Below are positions 1-10,757 of a stretch of 64,000 bases of DNA, one piece after another. The notes below the pieces were generated by a model. That model made no database searches, was not told where the DNA came from, and saw nothing but the letters and a program-made list of their open reading frames with translations. The stretch comes from Annulohypoxylon bovei var. microspora. Its lineage: Eukaryota; Ascomycota; Sordariomycetes; Xylariales; Hypoxylaceae. The stretch covers positions 1-64,000 of the forward strand of contig MU405243.1 of the NCBI GenBank assembly GCA_022836615.1, written 5' to 3'. A program made the translations under genes and the position numbers. The stretch's first letter is position 1; each line of letters begins with the position of its first letter.

Positions 1-3000
1 ATTTATAATATAAATTAAATGTTTTCGCCTATCTTAATTAATTTAAGGATTTTAAAAAAAAAAAAATTCACTTCGACTTAAAAACATTTAAAATCAAATT
101 AAGTTAACCGTAAAAAAAAGAATCGCTTTATTTTAAATTAAAATTAATTTTTAAAAAATAATAATAAATTTAAATAAAATAAAAGGTTTAAAGTTAATAT
201 TAAAAAAATCTAAGCTTTTAATAAAAAAGTTTTAAAAAATATTAATTAAATTAATATTAATTAATACAAAAAAGATAAAAAACCTTATTAATATTATAAC
301 CGAAATAAATATTAAACTTTATTATATTTTATTAAATAAAATATTAATGGTAAAAACTTATTATTAACTTTAAAGAAAACTTTTTTTATAAAACGTCCCT
401 ATAAAAAAGATATTATATTTAATTTAACGCTTTAAAAAAAGATTAAAGTTAATATAATTATATAAAAAATTATTTAATTTAAAATCTTTAAATTATTAAA
501 TTTAAAGTTAAATTTTTAAAAAACTTTAATATTATATTTTATTAAATTTTATAATTAAAATAAAATAATATATTATAAATAAATGCGATTAAAAAAATAA
601 TAAAAATTATAATAAATCCGATTAAAAAATTACATTTCGAATTTATTTTAAGTTAACGATTAATAATTATTATAACCTTACTTTATAATAATTAAAAACA
701 TATAATTAAAATGCTTTTAAACTTTAAAAGTTTAATTTTATTAATATTTTTTTTTAAGGTTAAGAAATAAAAGTTATTTATTATTAAACGAAATAAAGCA
801 TAACTTATATTAATTTTTAATATTATAAAAATTTCTTTAATAAAATGTTATTATTTTAACCTTTTTATATTTTATTATTAAAAAGATTATTTTTCTTAAA
901 TTAACTTTAAATTAAGTAGGTTAAATAATGAATGTGATATTATATTTCTTTAATAATAAATAAAAATTTATAAATCTTTTTTTTTTTTTAAATTTTAAAA
1001 GAATTTAATTTATATTAAATTATTATTAAAAATATTATATTAATTAATTATTTTATAACCTTAACCGCTTTAAAGTAATTGTAATAATTAAACATAATAA
1101 TTTTAACGAAACCTTAAAAAATATATCCGAAGAATTTCGAGATTTTATATATATTATAAATAAAGAAATTGGTTAATATTTTTTAAATTATTAATTATAA
1201 AATTATTTTATCGATTTTTTCGAAGGAAAATTACCCCTTTAAGAACCTTTATATATTATAAATGAAAAGGAGTTTAATATTTTAAAGCCTTGGTTAAAAA
1301 AAATGTTAAATAATAAAAAAATTTATAAATTAATTTTTTTATGCGGAACTTTTATAATGTTTATAAATAAATTAAACTTTAAAAATCTTTTAAAATTAAT
1401 AATTAATTATTAAAGTTTAAATAACATAATAATCTTTATTTAATATTTTATTTCTTTTATTATTAAATTTTAAACTTAATTTCGAACTATTAAATGGTTT
1501 ATTAAAATTAATTTAAAATTAAGATTTTATTTAATATGGATTAAAAAAAGTAATAAATGGAAAATAACCTTTTATTATAAATATAGTTTATTTAAATATA
1601 TGGTAATACCTTTTAAACTTATAAACGCTTTTATTACTTTTTAATTTATAATAAATAATATTTTTTTTAATTTAATTAATATTAAATTTCTTGTATATTT
1701 TAATAATTTATTTATTTATAAAAATATAATTAAAAAATACAATATATTAATTAAAAAAATATTTAAACGATTTTTAAAAAATAATTTTATAATTAATTTT
1801 TAAAAATGTTTTTAAAAAGTATAAGAGGTAAAATTCTTAAGATATATTATTAACGTTAATAATATTTCTTTAATTTAAAATAAAGTTAAATGTATTAACA
1901 CTTAAAAAGTATTAAAAAGCTTTAAAAAGTCTTAATAATTTATTAAATTTATAAATTTTTATTAACGGTTTATTTATAAGTTCTTTAAAATTATTAAACC
2001 CATCATTAATATAAATAAAAGTAATTAACGTAATTAAAAATAAACTTAAAAAATAAAAAAAATATTTAAAAAATTAAAATATTAATTTATAATATTATTA
2101 ATTATAATTTATTTTAACCTTATAAAATAAGTTTATATTAAAATAAATATATTAAATTTTACCTTAAGCGTTACCCTTTTTTAAAAAAATAATAATGGGA
2201 AGTTATATTTTGTTATTTTTTATTTTTATAAGCTTACATTTATTAAAATAAATTATGAGATTTACGATAAAAAGTTATTTATAATTATAAATTTTTTCGA
2301 TAAATAACATTAATATTTAAAAAATATTAAATATTAAATTAAAATTTATTTTAATTATTAAAATTTAACTTATTTTATAATAATTAAAATGTTAAATTAA
2401 AGGTAAGTTAAATAAGCTTAAAAGCTTACAAAATATTAATTTATTATTAATTATAAATTAAATAAATAAAATAAAAAGGTTAATATTTTTTTAAAATTAA
2501 CATAATATTAACTTAAAAAAAAAAGAATTAAAAATTAACTTATTAAATTAATTTTATAAAAAAAATATTTTTTATATTCATATAAAATTTTATTTAACTT
2601 TACATTAATAATTATTTTTTTTTTAATTAAATTTTACAATATATTAACATTAAATTAAACTTTTAAATTCGTTAACCAAATTAAAAAAATAAATTTAAAT
2701 AACCTTAAATATGTTTTATAATTATATTAACCATTTAAAAATATTAAAATAAAAAATAAATTATTTTACCGGAAAAATTATTTTTAAATTTTAGAAATAA
2801 TTATACCAAAAGTTATTAAATTTAAATATAATACCTTTATAATAAAATATATAAATATAAATAAAACCTTAAAGCTAATTACCAAAAACTTTTAATGGTT
2901 AAATATTAAAATTACAATCCAAAATTACGTATAAAATTACCGAAATTATTAATAAAATAAAATCCTTTATTACGTTTTATATAAATTACTTTAACCTATA

Positions 3001-4473
3001 AAATTATATTATAAACTTTAACACATTATTATTATAAATTTCATTATTAATTTACCATTATTAAATAAATATAATTTTATTTAAATTATAATAAATATGT
3101 TTATTAAAATAATTCACTTTATATTTTTTAAAATTAAAAATAAAAAAACCAAAAATTTTATTAAGATTTTTATAAAATAATATTAAAGATTTTATAATAT
3201 TTTCCTTAATATTATTTTTAATAAAGATTTTAAATTTACATTTCATTTATAAAAAAACTTTTTTAAATTAATAAATATTAAAGCTTAAATAAATATTATT
3301 TTTTATTTTTAAATTAATAATTAAATTAAATACCTTAATTAAATCTTTAAGATTTATTTAAAAACTTTCGTTAATTATAAAATAAATAATTAAAAAGATT
3401 TCTTAATTATAATTAAATTTATTTATAATAATATTATTTTATTTTTTATATATTTAATTTTTTTTTATATAAATTACGGCTTTTATTTAATAGTTTATAA
3501 TTTACTTATAAAAGCTCCCCGTAACTTAAGTAATAAGCTTTATTCACATTAAATAATATAAATACATTAAAATATTTAAAAGCATTTTAAGTATAATTAA
3601 TAACGTATAAAAAAATAAGCTAATAAATAAAAAAAAAATATCTTTATATTTAAAAAAAAATAATTTATAATATTAAACGTAAAGAATATTAAAATTAAAT
3701 AATTTATTAAGAAATTAAATTAAAAATTATTTAACCTTTTTAAAATTTAAAAAATAATTTTCTTTACCGTTATTAAACTTACCTTATTTAAAAATTAAAG
3801 AATTTATAACTTTTTTTATATTTTTTTTATTAAATTTTATTACATTAATAATTAAAAATTATTTAACCTTAATTAAATTTTATAAAAAACAATTTTAATT
3901 AAATTAAAAAATTATTAAATGGAAGAAATAAAAGATTTTTTAAAAATTTAAAAAAAAGTAAAATATTTTATTAAATAAAAAGATTAATTAATTAAAAAAT
4001 ATTAAATTTAAGAACCTTACGAATATATATTTAACAAAGATTTAAAATTAATAATTAAACATTTTTATTAAATTAATTTAATAAAACCATAAAATTCTTT
4101 TTCCGAAACGTAAATAATAATGCTTAAAAAATAAATATTAAAAAAAAAAGAATTAATATTATATAAAAATTAAAAACATGATTATTAATAATTATTATTA
4201 TAACGTATATATAAACATTAATATATAATGTAAAAAATTATTAAATAAAATTAATTATAAAATATAAATTATTATATATAAAAGGTTTAAATATTAAATT
4301 AATAAGAATTAAAAGACGTTTATAACATTAAAAGGTTTTATATAAATTAAAATTAAATAATTTAATAATCCCTTTTCCATTAAAAATAAAAAATCATAAA
4401 TCTTAAATCTTTAAAGAATTATTACATTAAATTAATCCTTAATATTTAAGCTTTATTATTAATTTTTATTACA
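1..4473 (+). mobile_element. RIP-degraded Ty3/Gypsy-type LTR retrotransposon, 3' part (copy 1, cut by window edge)
   Basis: The sequence is extremely AT-rich, with almost no CA/TG dinucleotides and many TA, the signature of RIP. It aligns colinearly with about 43775-48250 in the second copy, in the same orientation, and ends in an LTR (4157-4473). A degraded reverse transcriptase can be followed on the + strand: around 1693-1719 the YLDD-box region reads VYFNNLFIY, so both catalytic Asp codons have become Asn (G-to-A changes). The polymerase frame is full of stops, so the element is dead. The 5' LTR, gag and the start of pol lie outside the window. Assignment to Gypsy rather than Copia rests on the RT pattern (a VxPFxLxNA-like stretch before the YxDD box) and is an inference. 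Confidence 0.85.
4157..4473 (+). repeat. 3' LTR of retrotransposon copy 1
   Basis: 317 bp matching both LTRs of the downstream copy (41287-41604 and 47933-48250) apart from C/T and G/A transitions. It begins TATTATAT, where TATTATAC starts the other LTRs, and ends TTACA. The upstream side is purine-rich as expected for a polypurine tract. The bases that follow (4474-4478, CTTTA) would be the target duplication, but the partner lies outside the window. Confidence 0.85.
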
Positions 4474-5460
4474 CTTTATATTAAGTTAATTAAAAGAAAA
4501 TAAAAAATAATTAATAAAGGGATTTATCGGGATTAATTTAAAATTATTATGAAGTAAATTACTTGTTTTATTAAAAGTAATATATCATTTAAAATCGTTG
4601 TAATTTATTTTAACGAAAGTATTTCCCATGGTAAATTAATAAATAATGTTAATTTTTTTATTATATAAAGTGTAATATTATTAATAAAAGCATGTAATAA
4701 TTATAATATAACCTTAAATATAAATTAATATATAATTAAAAATCATTTTATTATATAAATTTTATGGTTTATAATAATAATTTTATTCGAATTATATGAT
4801 TTTAATTTCTTAACTTTTACCACGATTTACCCCGAAATTAAAACTTACAATAATTTACACATGGCTTTAACCTTTAAATAATCATTTATAATTATGGTTA
4901 TACTTAAGCTTATACATAATTAATAAATAAATTACTTTACATTTTCATTTATAAGATTTTATAAAACAAGTTCCGGATATATTAACGACAAGCTTAGCTT
5001 AATAAAGGTTATAAGTCATAAAAAGGTATGGATTTAATTAAATGATTTAAAGAAATTTTAATATTATATAAATTTTATTTCGATGTATTAAGTTAAAACT
5101 TGGGTACGCACTTAATAATTTATTTACGAGCTTTATCCTTAACTTTAACCTTTAAATAAAAGGTGTGTTAATAATTAAAGATTTTATTAAATTAATTAAT
5201 ATAACGGTTGTAATTATATATAAAGAAAAATAAATGTAAAGGGAATTAAATCGATAAAAATCATCCATTTAAATGAAAGGGGGGAATTTTTAAAAATAAA
5301 GTTACATTTAATTATAATCATTATATTACGTGAAGTTTATGATTACCAATTAAATATGCCTCCATTTTAATCAATTAAGATCCGGGAAATATTAATTAAA
5401 TTACATTTTTCATTCCATGATAAGTATTCCGCGATTACCACTAGAATGACTTTTACAACA
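4474..5460. other. AT-rich flank with decaying RIP-like composition; no gene
   Basis: About 1 kb beyond the LTR stays strongly AT-rich and gradually regains CA, TG and GC content until it is normal at about 5450. I find no match to the retrotransposon here and no coding frame. It is either unique sequence hit by mutation leaking from the adjacent repeat, or an older unrecognised repeat. Confidence 0.6.
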
Positions 5461-5697
5461 CCCTTAATATACAATGAAACTTTTTATCATCGTAGTATTA
5501 CATAATATTTTTTATTGTCATTACGTAAGCCAATTTGTCTATCTCGGGGACCCTAAAATCTCTCTAAATAAAGACAACCCCTATTTCTGACGCCAGATAC
5601 CTATCCACGACCCTGAAACCTATCTGATACGGAATGTCAGTTATATAATAAGAAAGACTCTTCCGTGCTGGCGGTAACATACCCAAGACGAAAACCA

Positions 5698-6303
5698 CTA
5701 TAAGACCTTAATCATCCTGGTGACGACCTCCGCAAGCACTTCTGGGGCTCCATGATGGCTTTCTTGCTCGATTATGAGGTGTAGATAGTAGTGACCGTAG
5801 GAGTAAATCCTTATTTTCGAAAGTTCGATACGGTAGAGATTCAATATATCCCAGCTATTCGCTTCTAAGCCGTGGCACCATCCTCCTTTGACGGTTATGG
5901 AGACGTCTGTGTTGGAGATTGTCTGGGCTCGCGTGCTGAGGGCATCGGTGTCTTGGTATCCCACGTAGAACCTCGATGGAGGCCCGATACTATCTACGGC
6001 TCCTGGTAAATGGTAGCCGGATTCGTCTTGGTAAGGTTCGAAGTCGATGCTCAAGTCGAAGGGTTTCCCTTTGAGAACCTCGTAGGTTGGCCCTTCACAT
6101 TTTACGAGCGATATAGGCTGCATAGACCGTCTTGATTGACGCCCCGTAGCCGCTACAATGGTATCAGGACTCGTAACTTCTACAGCGACTAGCGACAGAG
6201 TAACCCTTTGCGTAGAAGCTGCTTCGTTCCTTGGTGGTGGCAGCGACGTATACCATAAACTTAATTCCGAGGGCTGTCTGGAAGATCTCGTTGATCGGCC
6301 CAT
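5698..6303 (-). CDS. Small velvet-like protein A
   Basis: 201-residue single-exon protein starting at an ATG (6301-6303). I do not see a signal peptide or membrane segment. The N-terminal 60 residues are Ser/Arg/Pro-rich and probably disordered. The C-terminal half contains LKGKPFDLSID and, near the end, HYYLHLIIE followed by APEVLAEVVTRMIKVL. That order (a beta strand of GxYxLxx type, then PxVLAEVxSxxFxVY) resembles the end of the fungal velvet domain, a DNA-binding and dimerising fold in regulators of development and secondary metabolism. The velvet N-terminal QQPxxAR region is not recognisable. The second protein at 7465-7938 shows the same arrangement, which suggests tandem relatives. It sits next to a RIP-mutated flank and could be a decaying paralogue. 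The family call is pattern-based inference; a structure prediction would decide it. Confidence 0.5.
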   Translation of the reverse strand: MGRSTRSSRQPSELSLWYTSLPPPRNEAASTQRVTLSLVAVEVTSPDTIVAATGRQSRRSMQPISLVKCEGPTYEVLKGKPFDLSIDFEPYQDESGYHLPGAVDSIGPPSRFYVGYQDTDALSTRAQTISNTDVSITVKGGWCHGLEANSWDILNLYRIELSKIRIYSYGHYYLHLIIEQESHHGAPEVLAEVVTRMIKVL

Positions 6304-7464
6304 TGTGGAAATCGTATTTCTCTTTACCTAGTTAAGGGTTTCGGAATTCTTGGTTGTCATGTGTTACCGGTGCTAAATTCTGTAGTTGAAGATCTGCGGA
6401 GATAAGTTGGAGCCAATGGATAATTCTCAGGCACATTGGGGGTTAAATAAAAATTAACAGATGGAAATAATCTAGAGATCACCTTCGCTATTTCCTCCCA
6501 AAAAATTACACAACGCCTGCCTTGTTTGACCTCCAGTCATTGTCGACGTGTAAAGTTGAATCAGAACGATCTTATTTACCAAGCCCCTTTTCACTCCTTG
6601 TAGGTCAATCTATGAATTAACCTAGGCAAGAGCGGTGGGTGATGCCTTGGGCAAACAGCCAGAAAAGGTATGTACCTCAAGTTAAGCACTTAACGTAGGT
6701 ATGTACATAATTATGTATCACTAAGGCACCAAGGGCCTCTCCCTCAGCTTTCTCTTGTACCTTAGATCATGGGATATAATGATTACCTAGGTAGTCATTC
6801 AATTTTAATACCCGAAGTTTAACATCCTACTAAGATAGACCATAGAGATACCCTCACATTTCTTTCAACTTATTAATTATCGAATATTTAATAAGAGCAA
6901 ATCTCTAACAAAAGCTGATGGCTTTAGGGTGAATTTTCTAATCGACCCATAACCGAAATAGCTTAGGTTAAGGGGTAATAGCAAGGTCTGCAATTGCCCC
7001 TGAGGGGTAGACATTGCAACTATAAGGGTACGGCGATTTTGTGCGTCTAATATATCACGTACTGAATAAAATAAGCGGCATGAGTAGTCTAATATGCAGT
7101 ATTCAATAATATCATGGGCTACGTTAAAAACAGGCAGGACCTCATATTATTGTTGAATCTTAGGCGAGTTTTCGGATTTTCAAATTTAGCACTAACGAGT
7201 CAAGAGTATTGGGCTATGTTAAATTCACTCCAAACAAAACGTTCACAGGACACGTATATGGATATTCTCCTTGATAGACTGTAGCTTGATTGTTCTAAGT
7301 CTAGAGCAGAATATCATCCGAGTGGTGTAAGATAGGAAGACAAGGAACATCTTCTCCTATCTTTCGACCCCAATTTCTACCGGCCATCCATCCCCATACC
7401 AGAAATTCGCCCAACACACAGGATCTTCCAAGTAAAAGCTTCGTTTTCGTTAAGGAACCTCCGC
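6304..7464. other. Intergenic spacer between the two velvet-like genes
   Basis: About 1.16 kb of moderately AT-rich DNA with no convincing open frame. It holds the presumed promoter of the upstream-facing gene that ends at 6303 and one copy of the dispersed CCTAGGTAG motif near 6786. Confidence 0.5.
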
Positions 7465-7938
7465 CTAGTGCGATCCACAATCATCAGGCATCTCGAAGGG
7501 GTCGGTGTCAGGCCAATCGAGATCATTGCTAATCAGCGTCTCGAGAACTGCATCACGTCCATAGCCTCCGCGGTACCGCATGACCTCGACCCGGAGACGG
7601 TAGAGGCCAGGGCAGGCCACTGCAAGGTCGTCGAACGTGATAGACATGTTGCCGTACCAGCGCTTGGTTACGCTGCCGACAAGCTTCGTGGGCCGGGTGG
7701 GAGCAAACTGGGCCGGCATGTGCTGGGTACACCATTCGAGAAGCTGGATCCTGACGTAATCACCATCGTCGGACTGCTGGCTGCGGCGCTTCACGGTGAT
7801 CGTGAACTCCTGGTTCCCCTCGAGGTTCTTGCGGTGGTTGTCGTAGATCCAGAACTCGGGCACCTCCTCGGAGTAGAGTGTGTACTCAGATGCTGGGGTG
7901 GTCGATCGCTCCGTTGCGCTGGAGTATTGCGACGACAT
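7465..7938 (-). CDS. Small velvet-like protein B
   Basis: 157-residue single-exon protein with an ATG at 7936-7938. After a short Ser/Thr-rich start it reads as all-beta: LEGNQEFTITVKRR, a strand VRIQLLEW, then KLVGSV, SITFDDLAVACPGLYRLRV and AVLETLISNDLDW. The order LxGSx..., [FI]xFxDLxVxxxGxYRLRxxx, VLxExxS is the arrangement in the C-terminal half of velvet-domain proteins (VeA, VelB, VosA, VelC). The protein is much shorter than any of those and lacks the conserved velvet start, so it is at best a divergent or minimal member. It faces the same way as the related gene at 5698-6303. The role, possibly transcriptional or as a partner protein, is inference. A long open frame on the opposite strand (7468-8031) is regarded as a shadow. 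Confidence 0.6.
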   Translation of the reverse strand: MSSQYSSATERSTTPASEYTLYSEEVPEFWIYDNHRKNLEGNQEFTITVKRRSQQSDDGDYVRIQLLEWCTQHMPAQFAPTRPTKLVGSVTKRWYGNMSITFDDLAVACPGLYRLRVEVMRYRGGYGRDAVLETLISNDLDWPDTDPFEMPDDCGSH

Positions 7939-8318
7939 CTTGGATATTTGTGGAGTTGTGTGAAGAGGTTCTTTGATGATTCGGTTGTTTATGGGGTGTT
8001 CCGATTGGAAAGAATGGACGACGTTTGGTAGATCCAGACGATGAGAGTGTCGGCGGATGACTTATTGTTGATCTAGAAGAATTCCGAGAATTCCTTGGTG
8101 GTCCTGTAGAAGATTTAGTACTTGCTCAATTAAAAATACGGTATAGAATACTCACTACCCGTTCAGTTTATTTGATTTTGTTCAGTGAATGTGTGCGGTT
8201 TACGCTCCATGTATTTCACAATATTTGTCTTGTGGAAAAATAACGCGGTGCAAATAGAGGAAGTGAAAGAGTAGTGACTTGGTCAAAGGTACTGTAATGA
8301 ATAAACAAAGCCGCGATT

Positions 8319-8370
8319 GATGCGCCGTGTTGATGCGCCGTGTTGATGCGCCGTGTTGATGCGCCGTATT
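8319..8370. repeat. 13-bp tandem repeat, four copies
   Basis: Four head-to-tail copies of GATGCGCCGTGTT (8319-8331, 8332-8344, 8345-8357, 8358-8370). The last carries one G-to-A change. It is a GC-rich minisatellite inside AT-rich intergenic DNA upstream of velvet-like gene B. Confidence 0.95.
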
Positions 8371-9174
8371 AAATATCTAGCGTCAACATGGGTGTCCAAA
8401 GCTTCAAAGATTACCAAATAGCAAAACTATGAAATGTTAGGCCTAATACAATAGTATTTTCTATTGGCTACGATGCTGTAGGTGACGTAACGTACCCCCT
8501 GTTATTGTGTACTCACCTTGCTACCCCTGAGTTTAGACGTGGTATCATCTGAATAGCATCCTTATAATCCACTACGAACACATTATTCCTAACAGACTGT
8601 AGTTCAAGCCACGAAACATCCATGGAGCAGTAGTTTAGCTCATTCCCCTCCCATGGTCTATGTGGTTAGGGAAAGACCCGGGTGCAAATCTCCGGTGGAT
8701 GTAAATCAATATTTTTGGAAAATTTCTGTAACGAATTGCCTCAGGTTCGGACCACTGCCAGGGCAATATTTTGTAGTACTTTCATTTTTATCCCTCATGC
8801 TCATTCCTTCTTTCGACACGTACCTATATTTTACAAAAGATAATAAATAAATATTTCGTTGAAAATTCATTTACTTTCGTGACCTTGTGTCCTCGCTACT
8901 CTAGCTAGACCTGTCTCAACACCCGTCCATCATAATATTCCAAGAAATATTTCAGTTTATCCGTGTAAATTCAACCTAGGCTTAGACACATTTGCTAGAT
9001 TTTCCGTCATAACATGATCGCAGTTGCTCTACTTGTCTATATATATCTGCAATATTTTATGCACAGCTGCCTTCAACAATTGAGAGTTCTCGCGCACGAA
9101 ATAATACCTCGTAGCCAAGATGCCCACATTACCCCAACTCTTTCGGTACACGATCCGGTCAAGGTTCATTATTC
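8371..9174. other. Intergenic, with a degenerate tRNA-like segment at 8617-8701
   Basis: No coding frame is supported. At 8617-8701 a stretch with complementary ends (CATCCA and TGGATG; GGAG and CTCC) contains a box-A-like GGTCTATGTGG and a box-B-like GGGTGCAAATCTCC, but only about 15 bases separate them, too few for an anticodon arm. It could be a tRNA relic or SINE head. Confidence 0.35.
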
Positions 9175-9387
9175 TCATCGCTGCTGTCCATGGACCTTAC
9201 TATTATGATGGGAAGAAGAACCTCCATGTTTCCCACCCTTCTGATTGCTCGTCCCGACACTCTCGTGATGACCACCACGGGTGCCCGAAGCGTTCGAGCC
9301 TGTCATTTCCTTGTCCTTCTGGCGTTTGGTTGTGTCGACCGAATAGCCTCCCCAGCTCTTCCCTTCAGTTTTAGTGCTTGATGGCAT
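9175..9387 (-). CDS. Small Gly/Ser/His-rich hydrophilic protein
   Basis: 70-residue frame with an ATG at 9385-9387. The protein has almost no hydrophobic residues, about 19% Gly, many Ser, Lys, His, Gln and Asn, and motifs such as GGHHESVG and KGGKHGGSSSHH. This meets the usual description of a hydrophilin or disordered stress-type protein, although I recognise no named family. The amino-acid order looks coherent, whereas the overlapping + strand frames look random. No intron or signal peptide is seen. It could still be a chance frame, because it is short and stands alone. Confidence 0.4.
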   Translation of the reverse strand: MPSSTKTEGKSWGGYSVDTTKRQKDKEMTGSNASGTRGGHHESVGTSNQKGGKHGGSSSHHNSKVHGQQR

Positions 9388-10757
9388 TGTATCTGGGTTC
9401 GTCCTTTAGCCTCAATGGAGTCGTGCTAATATGTTGTTCTTGAGAGAAAAAAAACTCCGTTTCGCTTATTCTCCCCTTTAATTATAGAAGTACACTGTCG
9501 CCAAGTTATCAACCTGACAGCGTCTCAATCTTTCTCGTTGGTGTTGATGTAGCTCTTATATTAGGCACTTATGTTGTAGTATTCAGCTCTGAGATCATAG
9601 GTCGGTATCGCTTCACGTGTTGGTAGATAGCATTGCTGTTCCTTGAAGGATGTTTTGACAAGAAGCAGAAGTCTCACTTGAATCCAAAAGGGATATTTAA
9701 ATATATATTTCCCAAGCTAGCTTGTTGGAAGCCATTTTTCCTGTCTTGTTAAATCCTGTTACGTTGTTGTGACTTTTCTCGGCATCAGATGGCTCTTATT
9801 CTGTCACAGCCCCTATTTGTGAGCAAGCCTGATTACACGCGGAAATCGTAAACCAGCCATTAGATTAACTTGTGTTGATTAGATGAGCATTGCGGTTTTT
9901 AGACCTAGTGCAGATGTATCTTACGAGAAACATAATCATAAAATTTAGTAATGGCCTTTGTTGGTACTATGCGATTATAAAATCTGAATCAATTCCACCT
10001 TAGTATTGTTAGGAGATATGTCACATGCGCGCTTGTAAGGCACAGCCCCTTTAAAATATCAGTCTGGAGTATCACCGTCAGGGGCACAGCACACAGAACT
10101 CCGTCTCAAACCCCGATATCAACCTACTTAGGATGTTTAGTTGAACAGAGTAACAGATCAAGTGGCGTTAATTTGAGTAGGTTAGCAATGGATAAAATTT
10201 CCTACCTTGAGACTTTGCACTGATGGTGGAGTTTCATCAATCCCACCTCCTTTTTAGCTCCTTCCTCTTTTCCGTCACACTCTTAACCCTAGATTACCTA
10301 GACCTTGTCATTTCCCTCCCAAATATAGTTTCTTAGCTACCCACTTACGTAAAGATTCATAACATGATGGCTGTAGTTTCAGTATCGGATAGAATATTCG
10401 TCACGTACTAGGTTGGGTATCTAGGTAACCACATTTATTGGACGTGTAAATGGAGATTGGCTGATGATACATGTATCAGAGCTCTTTATTCCCCTACGAA
10501 CCATATATACCAACCTACGCGGAGGTGTTGAAAGACCAGCACCTACAATTTACTACAATCCGCACCAAGGGGCCAGAATATCAACTCTACTGGGTTTATT
10601 ACTCAATATTAACCCGCTCTCCGTATCCTATGCTGTTTACAAGTCATACTGGTTCCAAAACTCCGGTTGTCCATGTCCATCAGCATCAATTACCAGTCTC
10701 ATGATATCCACAATTCCAATTCCAACTCCGATCATCACTCGTAAACTTATTTAGCAA
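9388..10757. other. Intergenic, no gene seen
   Basis: About 1.4 kb with short, overlapping, unconvincing frames on both strands (for example 10464-10754, which runs into the 3' end of the next gene). Nothing further can be supported. Confidence 0.5.

Noticed and set aside
3061..3246. 61-codon frame on the minus strand in the AT-rich region
   Set aside because: It lies in degraded retrotransposon DNA and consists of Ile, Asn, Lys, Phe as expected for random AT-rich sequence.
7468..8031. 187-codon + strand frame opposite velvet-like gene B
   Set aside because: It is the antisense of a better protein-like frame and has no recognisable motif; the Val/Leu-rich composition follows from the codons of the other strand.
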